Assembly (NCBI GenBank): GCA_023247915.1
Contig: JAHFFN010000007.1
Span: 1 to 48,359 of the forward strand
DNA length: 48,359 nucleotides
Reading direction: 5' to 3'
Origin: Candidatus Omnitrophota bacterium
GTDB lineage: Bacteria; Omnitrophota; Gorgyraeia; 2-02-FULL-51-18
Part shown: in pieces, positions 37,785 through 45,211 of the stretch
Position numbering within the stretch: the first letter of the stretch is position 1
Layout: each line of letters opens with the position of its first letter
Position numbers and translations under genes: made by a program
The notes under the pieces: generated by a model
Databases searched by the model: none
What the model was told of the DNA's origin: nothing
Seen by the model: the letters and a program-made list of their open reading frames with translations, nothing else

Positions 37785-39280
37785 TGTTTTCGGCTCTGGA
37801 TGATTTGTTGAGTCAGTCAGCGCGCCGATGGCCGAATGAAATCGCGCTTATGAATGAATGGGGGAACATTCATTATAAGCAACTTGAAGCGGACGTTAAT
37901 GTATTTTCTCATCGACTGATTCAGTTGGGTCTCAAGCGCTTTGATCGCGCCGCTATTTTATCCCGTAATTCCTTTGACTCCGTCACCGTTTACTTTGCCT
38001 TATCGCGCATCGGTGCTGTGGTTGTTTGGCTCAACCACTCACTCGATGCCAAAGATCTAGGCGCTGTTTCTAAGGATGCTGGCGTCTCATTTCTTTTGTG
38101 TGAAGTGGAGTTGAAGGGAAAGGCCGAAAAGATCTCTATGGATAGTGGCGCGAGGATAGTCTTGTTTAGTGATTCTGACGATTTAAAAAAAGCGCCCAAT
38201 GAAAACAATATTTTTAAAAGCATTTCCAGCTCAGACGATTTGGCCGCCATTGTTTACACTTCTGGGAGCACCGATAAGCCTCTCGGGGTCATGCTGTCGC
38301 ATCGCAATCTGCTTTCAAATAATGAAGCAATTGCTGCTTATTTGAATTTAACCAAGGATGATCGCGTGTGTTGCGTATTGCCGTTTTATTATATTTATGG
38401 ACTTTCACTTCTTTTGTCTCATTTGGCAGTCGGCGGCAGTGTTTTTCTCGAAAATCGCTTTTCTTACCCCCAGTTGGCGCTGGAGGAAATGGAAAAAAAT
38501 GAAATAACGGGGTTCTCCGGAGTTTCTTCACATTTTATATTGCTCATAAATCACACGGATTTTTTAAAGAGAGAGTTTAAAAAATTACGTTATTTCACAC
38601 ATGCCGGAGACAAGATGCCGGTGGCCATCACCGAAAAAATGGTGAAAGCATTTCCAAGCAAAGAGTTGTACTTAATGTACGGGCAGACCGAAGCGGCGCC
38701 GCGTATCAGTTACCTCGACCCAAAGTCAGCCGCCAAAAAACCCGCCTCCGCGGGAAAGGCGCTCAAAAATATTGAAATGAAAATTTTAAACGGCGACGGC
38801 AACGCGTGCGCGCCCGGCGAAGAAGGCGAGATCGTCATCCGCGGGGACAATGTGATGAAGGGCTACTGGAATAATCCCGAAGAAACTAAAAAAGTTTTAC
38901 GGGAGGGCTGGCTTTTTACCGGAGACATTGGGTATCGGGACGCGGACGGGGATTTATTTGTCACGGGACGTATGAAACAATTTATCAAGGTCGGCGGACG
39001 TCGCGTGAGTCCCGCGGAAGTCGAGTCCATGGCTTTGGAATACCCCGGGGTTCGCGAAGCCGCGGTGATTGGTGTTCCGGATGAGACGCTCGGAGAAAAA
39101 CTAAGGCTGTATGCCACCGAAGACGCGGCCAAGCCGGTGAACGCGGCCGCGCTCACGGATTTTTATAAAACCAAAGCGCCTTTTTATAAGGTGCCGGCAG
39201 AAATTGTGATTGTCGCGGCTCTTCCCAGAAATAGCCAAGGGAAGATCGACCGGAAACGCTTGGCGCAAATGAAAGTCTAA
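37784..39280 (+). CDS. AMP-forming acyl-CoA/acyl-ACP ligase
   Basis: The ATG at 37784 overlaps the ACP stop (TGATG); 498 residues. The P-loop-like core motif YTSGSTDKPLGV is at about residues 158-169, YGQTEAAPR and GWLFTGDIGYRDADG follow, and the catalytic lysine motif NSQGKIDRK is near the end. It activates a carboxylic acid as adenylate and loads it on the ACP or CoA. The substrate is not predictable from the binding pocket by eye. Confidence 0.92.
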   Translation: MFSALDDLLSQSARRWPNEIALMNEWGNIHYKQLEADVNVFSHRLIQLGLKRFDRAAILSRNSFDSVTVYFALSRIGAVVVWLNHSLDAKDLGAVSKDAGVSFLLCEVELKGKAEKISMDSGARIVLFSDSDDLKKAPNENNIFKSISSSDDLAAIVYTSGSTDKPLGVMLSHRNLLSNNEAIAAYLNLTKDDRVCCVLPFYYIYGLSLLLSHLAVGGSVFLENRFSYPQLALEEMEKNEITGFSGVSSHFILLINHTDFLKREFKKLRYFTHAGDKMPVAITEKMVKAFPSKELYLMYGQTEAAPRISYLDPKSAAKKPASAGKALKNIEMKILNGDGNACAPGEEGEIVIRGDNVMKGYWNNPEETKKVLREGWLFTGDIGYRDADGDLFVTGRMKQFIKVGGRRVSPAEVESMALEYPGVREAAVIGVPDETLGEKLRLYATEDAAKPVNAAALTDFYKTKAPFYKVPAEIVIVAALPRNSQGKIDRKRLAQMKV

Positions 39281-39282
39281 AA

Positions 39283-40053
39283 ATGCCCAATCTCTTTTGC
39301 GATAAAATTGTGGAAGCGTTGAATCTTAGCAAAGGGCAGACCCTGTTGGTTTCCTCGGATATTGTCGGGCTGGCCTTTCAAGCGCAGTCCATGGGCGAAA
39401 CTTTTCGTGCCGACAACTTTATCGAAAGTCTCCAGGCAAAACTCGGGACCGAAGGAACTTTGCTTTTTCCGACATTCAATTTCGATTTTTGCCAAGGGAA
39501 GCCCTTTGATATTCGAAAAAGTCCGTCCACGACAGGCGCTTTGTCCAAAGCGGCGTTAGGGCGCCCCGATTTTAAAAGAACACAGCATCCGATCCATTCG
39601 TTCGCGGTTTGGGGAAAGCATCAAAAATATTTGTGCGGTCTGGAAAATGCCAGTTCTTTCGGTGCCGATTCGCCATTTGCTTTTCTTTTAAAAGAGAAGG
39701 CCTTGGCGCTCATTATCGGACTTTCTTATCAGGGCGCTTTTACTTTCGCGCATTACGCGGAAGAGATGGAAAAAGTACCGTATCGTTATCTTAAAGAATT
39801 TACCGCGCCTTATGTGGACGAAACCGGACATTCAAAAATTCGTACGTATTCGATGTATGTCCGTGATCTTGAAAAGGGCGTGGAGTCCTCGTTGGATCCC
39901 ATCGGGGAGGTTTTTGAGGCTAAAAAAGTCGCGACCTCCACCATGATTCATGGCGTTGCATTTCGAATGATTCGATTGGAAGAAGCGTACCAAGAAATGA
40001 TCCGCGACATTCGCCAGAATGCGGGACGAAAACTTTATCAGTTAAAGGCCTAG
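39283..40053 (+). CDS. AAC(3)-like N-acyltransferase
   Basis: 256 residues of the aminoglycoside 3-N-acetyltransferase fold: LLVSSDIVGL, GTLLFPTFNF, the STTGALSKAAL block and RTQHPIHSFAVWG with the catalytic histidine. In glycan clusters the fold is used to acylate amino sugars. With the ACP and AMP ligase just upstream it probably transfers the ACP-bound acyl group to a sugar amine. It starts 2 bases after the ligase stop; its last 12 bases overlap the convergent GT-B gene. Confidence 0.87.
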   Translation: MPNLFCDKIVEALNLSKGQTLLVSSDIVGLAFQAQSMGETFRADNFIESLQAKLGTEGTLLFPTFNFDFCQGKPFDIRKSPSTTGALSKAALGRPDFKRTQHPIHSFAVWGKHQKYLCGLENASSFGADSPFAFLLKEKALALIIGLSYQGAFTFAHYAEEMEKVPYRYLKEFTAPYVDETGHSKIRTYSMYVRDLEKGVESSLDPIGEVFEAKKVATSTMIHGVAFRMIRLEEAYQEMIRDIRQNAGRKLYQLKA

Positions 40054-41829
40054 GCTTTTTTGAATCAACTGTGCCGCTCGCCGCGTGTTGCCGCCGTCCG
40101 CGAAGCCCGTCAAATCGTTTCCCAGCGCTTGCCGCTGTTTGGCTAAAGCCTCTAAGGAATCCGGAGAAAAAAGATAATCTTGAATCGCACGCTTTAATTC
40201 CTCCCGGTTTTTGACGACGCGCGCCGCGCCTAATTTTTCATAGGGTTCAGACATCCCGTCGGTTTCATAATCCAGCACAATCACCGGTTTTTCAAAAAGC
40301 AACGCCTCGCAAATAATAGAAGAGGGTGTGGTGATGATAATGTCGGCTTCCGCTGTCAGCGCCAAAATATTTTCCCGATGTGAGACGACTTCGTGTTGGC
40401 GGCTATTTTCAAGCGGGCGCAAGATATTTTCCCAAACAGCTTCTTCGGCGTAATGAGGTTTGATTTTCATGTGCACGTCCGGCGCCGCGCCAATCGCCCA
40501 CACGGTATCGGTCAGATAGGTCTGCATAAAATCTTGCGCCAGATTTCGCTGACCCATCAAGCTCGCCAATACGGAAAGCCCGTCAAAATCATAAGGCTGC
40601 ATGATCGCGCCGCAATAAAGAATCGTTTTTCCGGATCCGGCTATTTTTTTAGATGTCCGCTTCCACTCTGCGATGCGGTCATAACGCGGGGTGCCGGTGA
40701 CGACGACTCGAGCCGGATCATAGCAGACTCGCTGGTTGGCTCGTTTCTCAAATTCGGAATTAACCAGCAAAGTCGCGGAGGGAACGTAGTGGGGCGGGGT
40801 GTCGCCTTCTTTAAAAGTCCAAACAATCGGAACTCCGTGCGGAATAACAAAAGCGGGAACGGATCGGTCTCGCGCCGCGATGCACAAGGTGCGTCGAATC
40901 GCCATGTCTTCATCTAGCAACAACGCGTCCGGACGAAATTTAGAGAACGCGGCGAACACCGCTTGCTCATCAAAATCACGATTTAAAAAACCAATCAAAC
41001 CAAAGCGGGCAAACACGGCATCGCAAAGAACGCTCACGTCTCTGCCTTCAAAACTTATTTTTCCGCCGCCGCTCAAGGGGTGTTTCTCAAACGGATGTAT
41101 TTTTTTGCGTTCGGGCAAAATCATAAAATGTAGGCCATGGGCGCGGCAATAGCGGTATTTTTCAAGATTGAATTGATTTTCCCAGAAAAGAATGTCCATG
41201 CTGGCTCGCAATTCTTCCAAGACGGGAGTCAGGTGAGTGAGAGAGCCGGAGGCAATGAGAAGTTTTTTGCGTCGAGTGCCGCTAAAGTACCGCCGAGCTT
41301 CAAGATTGGAGATCGGCGCCAGAAACGAAGAGATTATTTTTTTAAACTCAAATGATTTTCGGGTTGGGCGAGTGGGGAGTGCGGGCGCCAATGTGACCAC
41401 CCATTTTTTTTCTGTGACCGGTTGAGAGGTCGCTACCAGGGCGATCAAAGAGCTGGGATCATTGAATAATCCGATTTCTTTTATTCCTAAAGAAGCGGCA
41501 GCTTTTTCGAGCACCAAAAGGCATTTGAACGAGCGGATAAGGAGGGTGCGAATATCAAAAAAATGAGATTCAAGAAAAAAACGCCGCGCGGTGTCTTTTT
41601 CTTCGCGCGCGAGTTTTAGAGCTGTGTTGTAAGCGAAGCGATTGATTGAGCGGTAATCGCTTTTGATGGATTTTTCATCCAAGCGGACACATGTTCCGTA
41701 TTGTGCGCGGCAAAATGCTTCCACTTCGCTGTTGGTGGCGATCAATTGAAGCGTGCGTCCTGGGAACGCCTCAGGCGCCTGGCGGGCTTCTGCCAGATTT
41801 CTGACGATGACAAAAAGCGTTTCGATCAA
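40042..41829 (-). CDS. GT-B-like surface carbohydrate protein (CDP-glycerol glycerophosphotransferase-like)
   Basis: 595 residues from a TTG at 41829 with AAAGGA 8 bases upstream. The N-terminal half is poorly conserved. The C-terminal half has a GT-B/glycerophosphotransferase style: FVIPHGVP, TGTPRYDRI, MKIKPHY, and ADIIITTPSSIICEALLFEKPVIVLDYE near the end. Proteins of this kind often transfer charged sugars or glycerol phosphate at the cytoplasmic face. Being next to the nonulosonate genes, it could be the nonulosonate transferase, but that is inference. It is the only gene of this stretch on the minus strand. Confidence 0.72.
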   Translation of the reverse strand: MIETLFVIVRNLAEARQAPEAFPGRTLQLIATNSEVEAFCRAQYGTCVRLDEKSIKSDYRSINRFAYNTALKLAREEKDTARRFFLESHFFDIRTLLIRSFKCLLVLEKAAASLGIKEIGLFNDPSSLIALVATSQPVTEKKWVVTLAPALPTRPTRKSFEFKKIISSFLAPISNLEARRYFSGTRRKKLLIASGSLTHLTPVLEELRASMDILFWENQFNLEKYRYCRAHGLHFMILPERKKIHPFEKHPLSGGGKISFEGRDVSVLCDAVFARFGLIGFLNRDFDEQAVFAAFSKFRPDALLLDEDMAIRRTLCIAARDRSVPAFVIPHGVPIVWTFKEGDTPPHYVPSATLLVNSEFEKRANQRVCYDPARVVVTGTPRYDRIAEWKRTSKKIAGSGKTILYCGAIMQPYDFDGLSVLASLMGQRNLAQDFMQTYLTDTVWAIGAAPDVHMKIKPHYAEEAVWENILRPLENSRQHEVVSHRENILALTAEADIIITTPSSIICEALLFEKPVIVLDYETDGMSEPYEKLGAARVVKNREELKRAIQDYLFSPDSLEALAKQRQALGNDLTGFADGGNTRRAAQLIQKSLGL

Positions 41830-41860
41830 AGCCGGATTCCTTTCGCTGATTTAAGCTAAA

Positions 41861-41869
41861 ATTATATCA
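41861..41869 (-). promoter_or_regulatory. Extended -10 element for the minus-strand GT-B-like gene
   Basis: On the minus strand TGATATAAT is a perfect extended -10, about 30 bases before the TTG start. No good -35 box is seen. Confidence 0.45.
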
Positions 41870-41909
41870 AAATCCGGCGGGTTTTACTCCAATTACCGTT
41901 AAAAAAATA

Positions 41910-41938
41910 TTGACCTTCCTCGACGAGAACTCTATACT
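41910..41938 (+). promoter_or_regulatory. Sigma70-like promoter of the PhyH gene
   Basis: TTGACC (41910-41915), 17 bases, TATACT (41933-41938): the best promoter match in the window. It is followed by about 45 bases of leader with AAAGGGGA (41976-41983) before the ATG at 41989, so this gene has a conventional leader. Confidence 0.65.
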
Positions 41939-41988
41939 TCTATCTTAAATTAGTTGTGCTTTTTAAGCCGATTTTAAAGGGGAATTTT

Positions 41989-42783
41989 ATGGCGGAAACG
42001 CTGGCAGTCGATCACGAATTACACATTCAAAATATTGATAAAATGGGTTACACCGTGATCCCCGGAGTGCTCCCACAAGACGAGTGCAAACGGATGGCGG
42101 ATCGCCTGAGCGAGATTTATGAACAGCGCAGTAAGGCCGGCATGGATCGTCACCCGTCGGTCGACCCCGCGCGCGAGCATTTTGTATTTAATCTGCACAA
42201 TAAAGACAATATGTTTTTGCCTCTCATCGATCACCCGGCGGTGGTTCCGATTCTTGAGCGTTACCTCGACACCAATCTGGTGCTCAATTATTTCAACGCG
42301 CGCGCGACTGTCAAAGGATCCAAACCCCAGCATTTTCATATTGATTCCCGGGTGCCTTTTCCGACCAACGCGATCATGATGCAGGCGATTTGGATGATCA
42401 ATGATTTTACCGTGGAAAACGGTGCCACTCGCGTGGTGCCCGGCAGTCACAAATGGAATATTATTCCGGATCGGCCTTTGGATCATCCTCAAGCGCGTCA
42501 GACCACGGGAAAAGCGGGCTCGGTTCTTTTGTACAACAGTTCGCTTTGGCATGGCGCCGGTCCTTCCACCGCGGAAGCGCGGCGATGGGGGATTTTGGTG
42601 ATTTATGGGCGCTGGTTTGTCAAGCCGTCGATGGATTTTACAAAAAATACCCCTCCGGCGGTCTATGCGCGTTTGAATCTTCGTCAGAAGCAATACCTGG
42701 GCTTTAATTCGGTGCCGCCCTATGACGAAAATGTGCGCATTAACACCATAACACCCCTGGAAAATCTTCCCGCAAGTCTTTAG
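41989..42783 (+). CDS. Phytanoyl-CoA dioxygenase (PhyH) family Fe(II)/2-oxoglutarate oxygenase
   Basis: The ATG at 41989 has a good ribosome site; the GTG-type frame from 41956 is less likely. The 264-residue product has the metal triad His117-x-Asp119 (HFHID) and His188 (LWHGAG), with the cosubstrate arginine probably in EARRWG, and NGATRVVPGSHKW between. Family members hydroxylate small molecules; in glycan loci they are thought to act on sugars or lipids. It stands alone with its own promoter, between a minus-strand gene and a gene group with another promoter. Confidence 0.9.
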   Translation: MAETLAVDHELHIQNIDKMGYTVIPGVLPQDECKRMADRLSEIYEQRSKAGMDRHPSVDPAREHFVFNLHNKDNMFLPLIDHPAVVPILERYLDTNLVLNYFNARATVKGSKPQHFHIDSRVPFPTNAIMMQAIWMINDFTVENGATRVVPGSHKWNIIPDRPLDHPQARQTTGKAGSVLLYNSSLWHGAGPSTAEARRWGILVIYGRWFVKPSMDFTKNTPPAVYARLNLRQKQYLGFNSVPPYDENVRINTITPLENLPASL

Positions 42784-42813
42784 TATCACAAAGGATAGGT
42801 CGATTATCTCTTC

Positions 42814-42842
42814 TTGACCTTCCTTGGGTTTGTTGATACCAT
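42814..42842 (+). promoter_or_regulatory. Candidate promoter for the second YfhO-like gene group
   Basis: TTGACC (42814-42819), 17 bases, TACCAT (42837-42842). The first 11 bases, TTGACCTTCCT, are identical to the PhyH promoter at 41910. The -10 ends 7 bases before an ATG at 42850 that opens a 10-codon frame. Confidence 0.45.
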
Positions 42843-42849
42843 TTCTAGC

Positions 42850-42882
42850 ATGTTCGCCTCCAAAAAAGCCCTCCCACAATGA
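42850..42882 (+). CDS. Possible 10-residue leader peptide coupled to the YfhO-like gene
   Basis: The first ATG after the promoter opens a frame MFASKKALPQ whose TGA (42880-42882) overlaps the ATG of the next gene at 42879. No ribosome site stands before either start, so ribosomes could enter on a leaderless transcript at 42850 and reinitiate. Too short to judge by composition. Confidence 0.35.
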   Translation: MFASKKALPQ

Positions 42883-45110
42883 AAAAAAATACTCTATTTT
42901 TTGGCGTCTTAGCGGTGAGTCTTCTTGTCTTTTTTGGCCCCATTTTCTTGGCTGGCAAAGGGTTTTATTACGGGGATTACAAACAGCAATTTTACCCTTG
43001 GGCGTCGTATCTTTATCAATCGATTCATCATTTTTCTTTGCCGCTTTGGGCGCCGGAAATTGGTTGCGGGTTTCCGCTGTTGGCGGAAGGGCAGATCGGG
43101 GTGCTTCATCCTTTTCAACTACTCCTTTTTACGTTGTTGCCTTTTGCGACGGCGTATTCGTTCGCGTTTATTTTTTATTTTATTTTGTCGGGGTTTTTTA
43201 CTTACCGTCTCTCAAGACAGTTTGAGATGAGCGCCGAGGGCGCGACCATCGCGGCCATTGTTTTTCTTTTTTCCAGCGCTTACGCGGGAATGGTGTTCGG
43301 TCTGGCGTCGTTAAGAACTTTGGCAACATTTCCGATGTGTTTGGTCGCTGTGGGCGGAATGTTCAAGGCGCCGAAAAGTATTCGACCGGTTATTTGGCTC
43401 GCGTTTTCTTTGGGCGTGACATTCTTGGGCGGTTATTTTCCGATGATGCCTTATGTATTTTTGGGTTGCGGACTTTATTTTTTTTATGGTTTGAAAATGT
43501 CTCCGTCAGGTTCTGGACTGCGCCTGACGATGCATTTTTTATTGGCGTTGCTACTGTCGGCGGCTTTGGCAGCGGCACAGCTTTTGCCAACAGCGGAATT
43601 GGCCGGTTTTTCTTCGAGAGCCGGAGCTTCTTTAGATTTTGCGCTTCAAAAATCGCTTAACCCTCTAAGTTTTGCAACGCTCTTATGGCCGGCTTTTGGC
43701 GCGTTTTTGGGATTTGATTTTTACGCGGGAATTTTTCCTTTGTGTTTGGCCGTGTTTGCGTTGGTGGCATGGCGGAAAGACCGGCGTGTTTTCTTCTTTG
43801 CGGTGTGGTCGATTGTCTTTGCGGCGCTGGCGTTGGGACGTTACAACCCGCTGTATGTGCTGGTGCTCAAAATAACCCATCTTTATTTTTTACGCACGCC
43901 TTCCAAAGCGTTGATTTTTGTCTCGTTTTCCTTGTCGATGCTCGCCGGGATTGGTTATGACCGTTGGATTTCCAGCAAAGAGCCCGGCGCTTTCAAGCGG
44001 GTAGCTACTCAAGTTTTTCTGTGGGCGCTTGTGCCGTTTTTGACAGCCAATGCAGCGGCCAGGTTCTTCAAACCTCAGATTTTGCAATGGGGAGAGGCGT
44101 ATGTGCGTTCGCAGGTGGTGGGAAAGTACGGACACAGCTATTCGCTTGAAACGTATCTAGCGAGACTTCCCGATACGCTGACGCAAATTCATGACCGAAC
44201 CTCGTTGCTGCATCCTCATATTTTGATGACGTTTGGCGTGTGGGCGGCGTGCCTTCTTTTTATTTTTTCGATAAAATTTTTTGTAAGCCGGAAAAGAATT
44301 TTATTTTTTGGTGTGATGACGTTGATTTTGGCGGATTTATTTTTTTATACCTATCTTTCGAGCGGCTTCAAAGGGAACGCAGCGGATCCCGAAACAGTCG
44401 CGGTGGATTCGATTGTTTCAAAAATTTCTTCGGATCCGAGACTTTCCCGAACGTATGTTTATGTGCCGGATCCCGTGTCCGGCGCGCCGCATTGGCTGCC
44501 CAATACCAATTTGATGTTCGGTTATTCCAGCATTGGCCTGTATTCGCCTTTGGCAGTGGACGCGTACCGGGAATATTTGAAGCCTCTGGGCGGCGTGGAC
44601 AACGCCTCTGGATTTTACCCGACTTCTAAAAAAGCATTGGCGGAAAATAAAGCGTTGTTGAATATGCTGAATGTCCGCTATGTGATTTCAAAACAGCCTC
44701 TGGAAGAGATTTCGTATTTATCCTTGCTGAGAGCCTCAGAGCATGAGGATTTTCTTTATGAAAATCAGGGATTTTTTAAGCGCGCGCTAATCATGGCGCC
44801 GCAAGGATCCTCAGCCTCCGGGGAGGCGACGCTCGAGGACTATTCACCGACACATGTTCGCGTTCAAACAAAAACAAACGGGAATGCGCTACTTTTTTTG
44901 AGTGATCTTGATTATCCGGGATGGAAAGCGTTTTTGGATGGAAAGCCGACGCCGATTTACAAAATGGCGGGGATTTTCCGGAGCGTGCCGGTGCCAGCTG
45001 GAGATCACCAGGTGCAGTTTTTTTACGCGCCTTTTTCTTTTTTTGCCGGAGCCGTGATTAGCGTCATCGTTCTTTTGGGATGTGGCGTATGCCTCGTTTT
45101 GAAAAAATAA
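42879..45110 (+). CDS. YfhO-like polytopic membrane protein
   Basis: 743 residues with about twelve hydrophobic helices, then a soluble extracytoplasmic part and one last helix. LPLWAPEIGCGFPLLAEGQIG near the start and LDYPGWKAFLDGKPTP near the end are YfhO signatures shared with the gene at 4123. A GT-C type transferase role is assumed. No good ribosome site precedes the ATG; it overlaps the stop of the 10-codon frame upstream. Its end overlaps the small membrane protein gene by 22 bases. Confidence 0.85.
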   Translation: MKKNTLFFGVLAVSLLVFFGPIFLAGKGFYYGDYKQQFYPWASYLYQSIHHFSLPLWAPEIGCGFPLLAEGQIGVLHPFQLLLFTLLPFATAYSFAFIFYFILSGFFTYRLSRQFEMSAEGATIAAIVFLFSSAYAGMVFGLASLRTLATFPMCLVAVGGMFKAPKSIRPVIWLAFSLGVTFLGGYFPMMPYVFLGCGLYFFYGLKMSPSGSGLRLTMHFLLALLLSAALAAAQLLPTAELAGFSSRAGASLDFALQKSLNPLSFATLLWPAFGAFLGFDFYAGIFPLCLAVFALVAWRKDRRVFFFAVWSIVFAALALGRYNPLYVLVLKITHLYFLRTPSKALIFVSFSLSMLAGIGYDRWISSKEPGAFKRVATQVFLWALVPFLTANAAARFFKPQILQWGEAYVRSQVVGKYGHSYSLETYLARLPDTLTQIHDRTSLLHPHILMTFGVWAACLLFIFSIKFFVSRKRILFFGVMTLILADLFFYTYLSSGFKGNAADPETVAVDSIVSKISSDPRLSRTYVYVPDPVSGAPHWLPNTNLMFGYSSIGLYSPLAVDAYREYLKPLGGVDNASGFYPTSKKALAENKALLNMLNVRYVISKQPLEEISYLSLLRASEHEDFLYENQGFFKRALIMAPQGSSASGEATLEDYSPTHVRVQTKTNGNALLFLSDLDYPGWKAFLDGKPTPIYKMAGIFRSVPVPAGDHQVQFFYAPFSFFAGAVISVIVLLGCGVCLVLKK

Positions 45111-45211
45111 AAATCGGAATCGCAATTTTCTGGATCGTCGTCGTCTTGGCGGCTTACGGGAAATATTTTATTTTGGCCAAGTGGATAAGTTTGGGGGCGA
45201 GCGCTCCATGA
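45089..45211 (+). CDS. Small single-pass membrane protein (40 residues)
   Basis: ATG at 45089 lies inside the end of the YfhO-like gene and the TGA (45209-45211) overlaps the ATG of the next gene. The 40-residue product starts MPRFEKIKIG, has a hydrophobic stretch IAIFWIVVVLAAY and a C-terminal tail with KYFILAKWISLG. It explains the apparent 97-base gap between the two flanking genes. The overlapping starts and stops on both sides are the main support. Unknown function; it could be a subunit or stabiliser of one of the flanking membrane proteins. Confidence 0.6.
   Translation: MPRFEKIKIGIAIFWIVVVLAAYGKYFILAKWISLGASAP

Noticed and set aside
39283..40053. Aminoglycoside resistance gene (AAC(3))
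   Set aside because: The fold matches, but the gene sits in an ACP/ligase cassette of a glycan locus, where relatives acylate amino sugars.
40026..40075. A possible bidirectional terminator at the convergent ends near GCCTAGGC followed by TTTTTT
   Set aside because: The palindrome has no proper loop and flanking pairs mismatch, so no stable stem can be drawn.
42019..42879. A 286-codon open frame antisense to the PhyH gene
   Set aside because: Its product is rich in Arg/His without hydrophobic core or motif, and it mirrors a well-supported dioxygenase gene; a shadow of coding bias.
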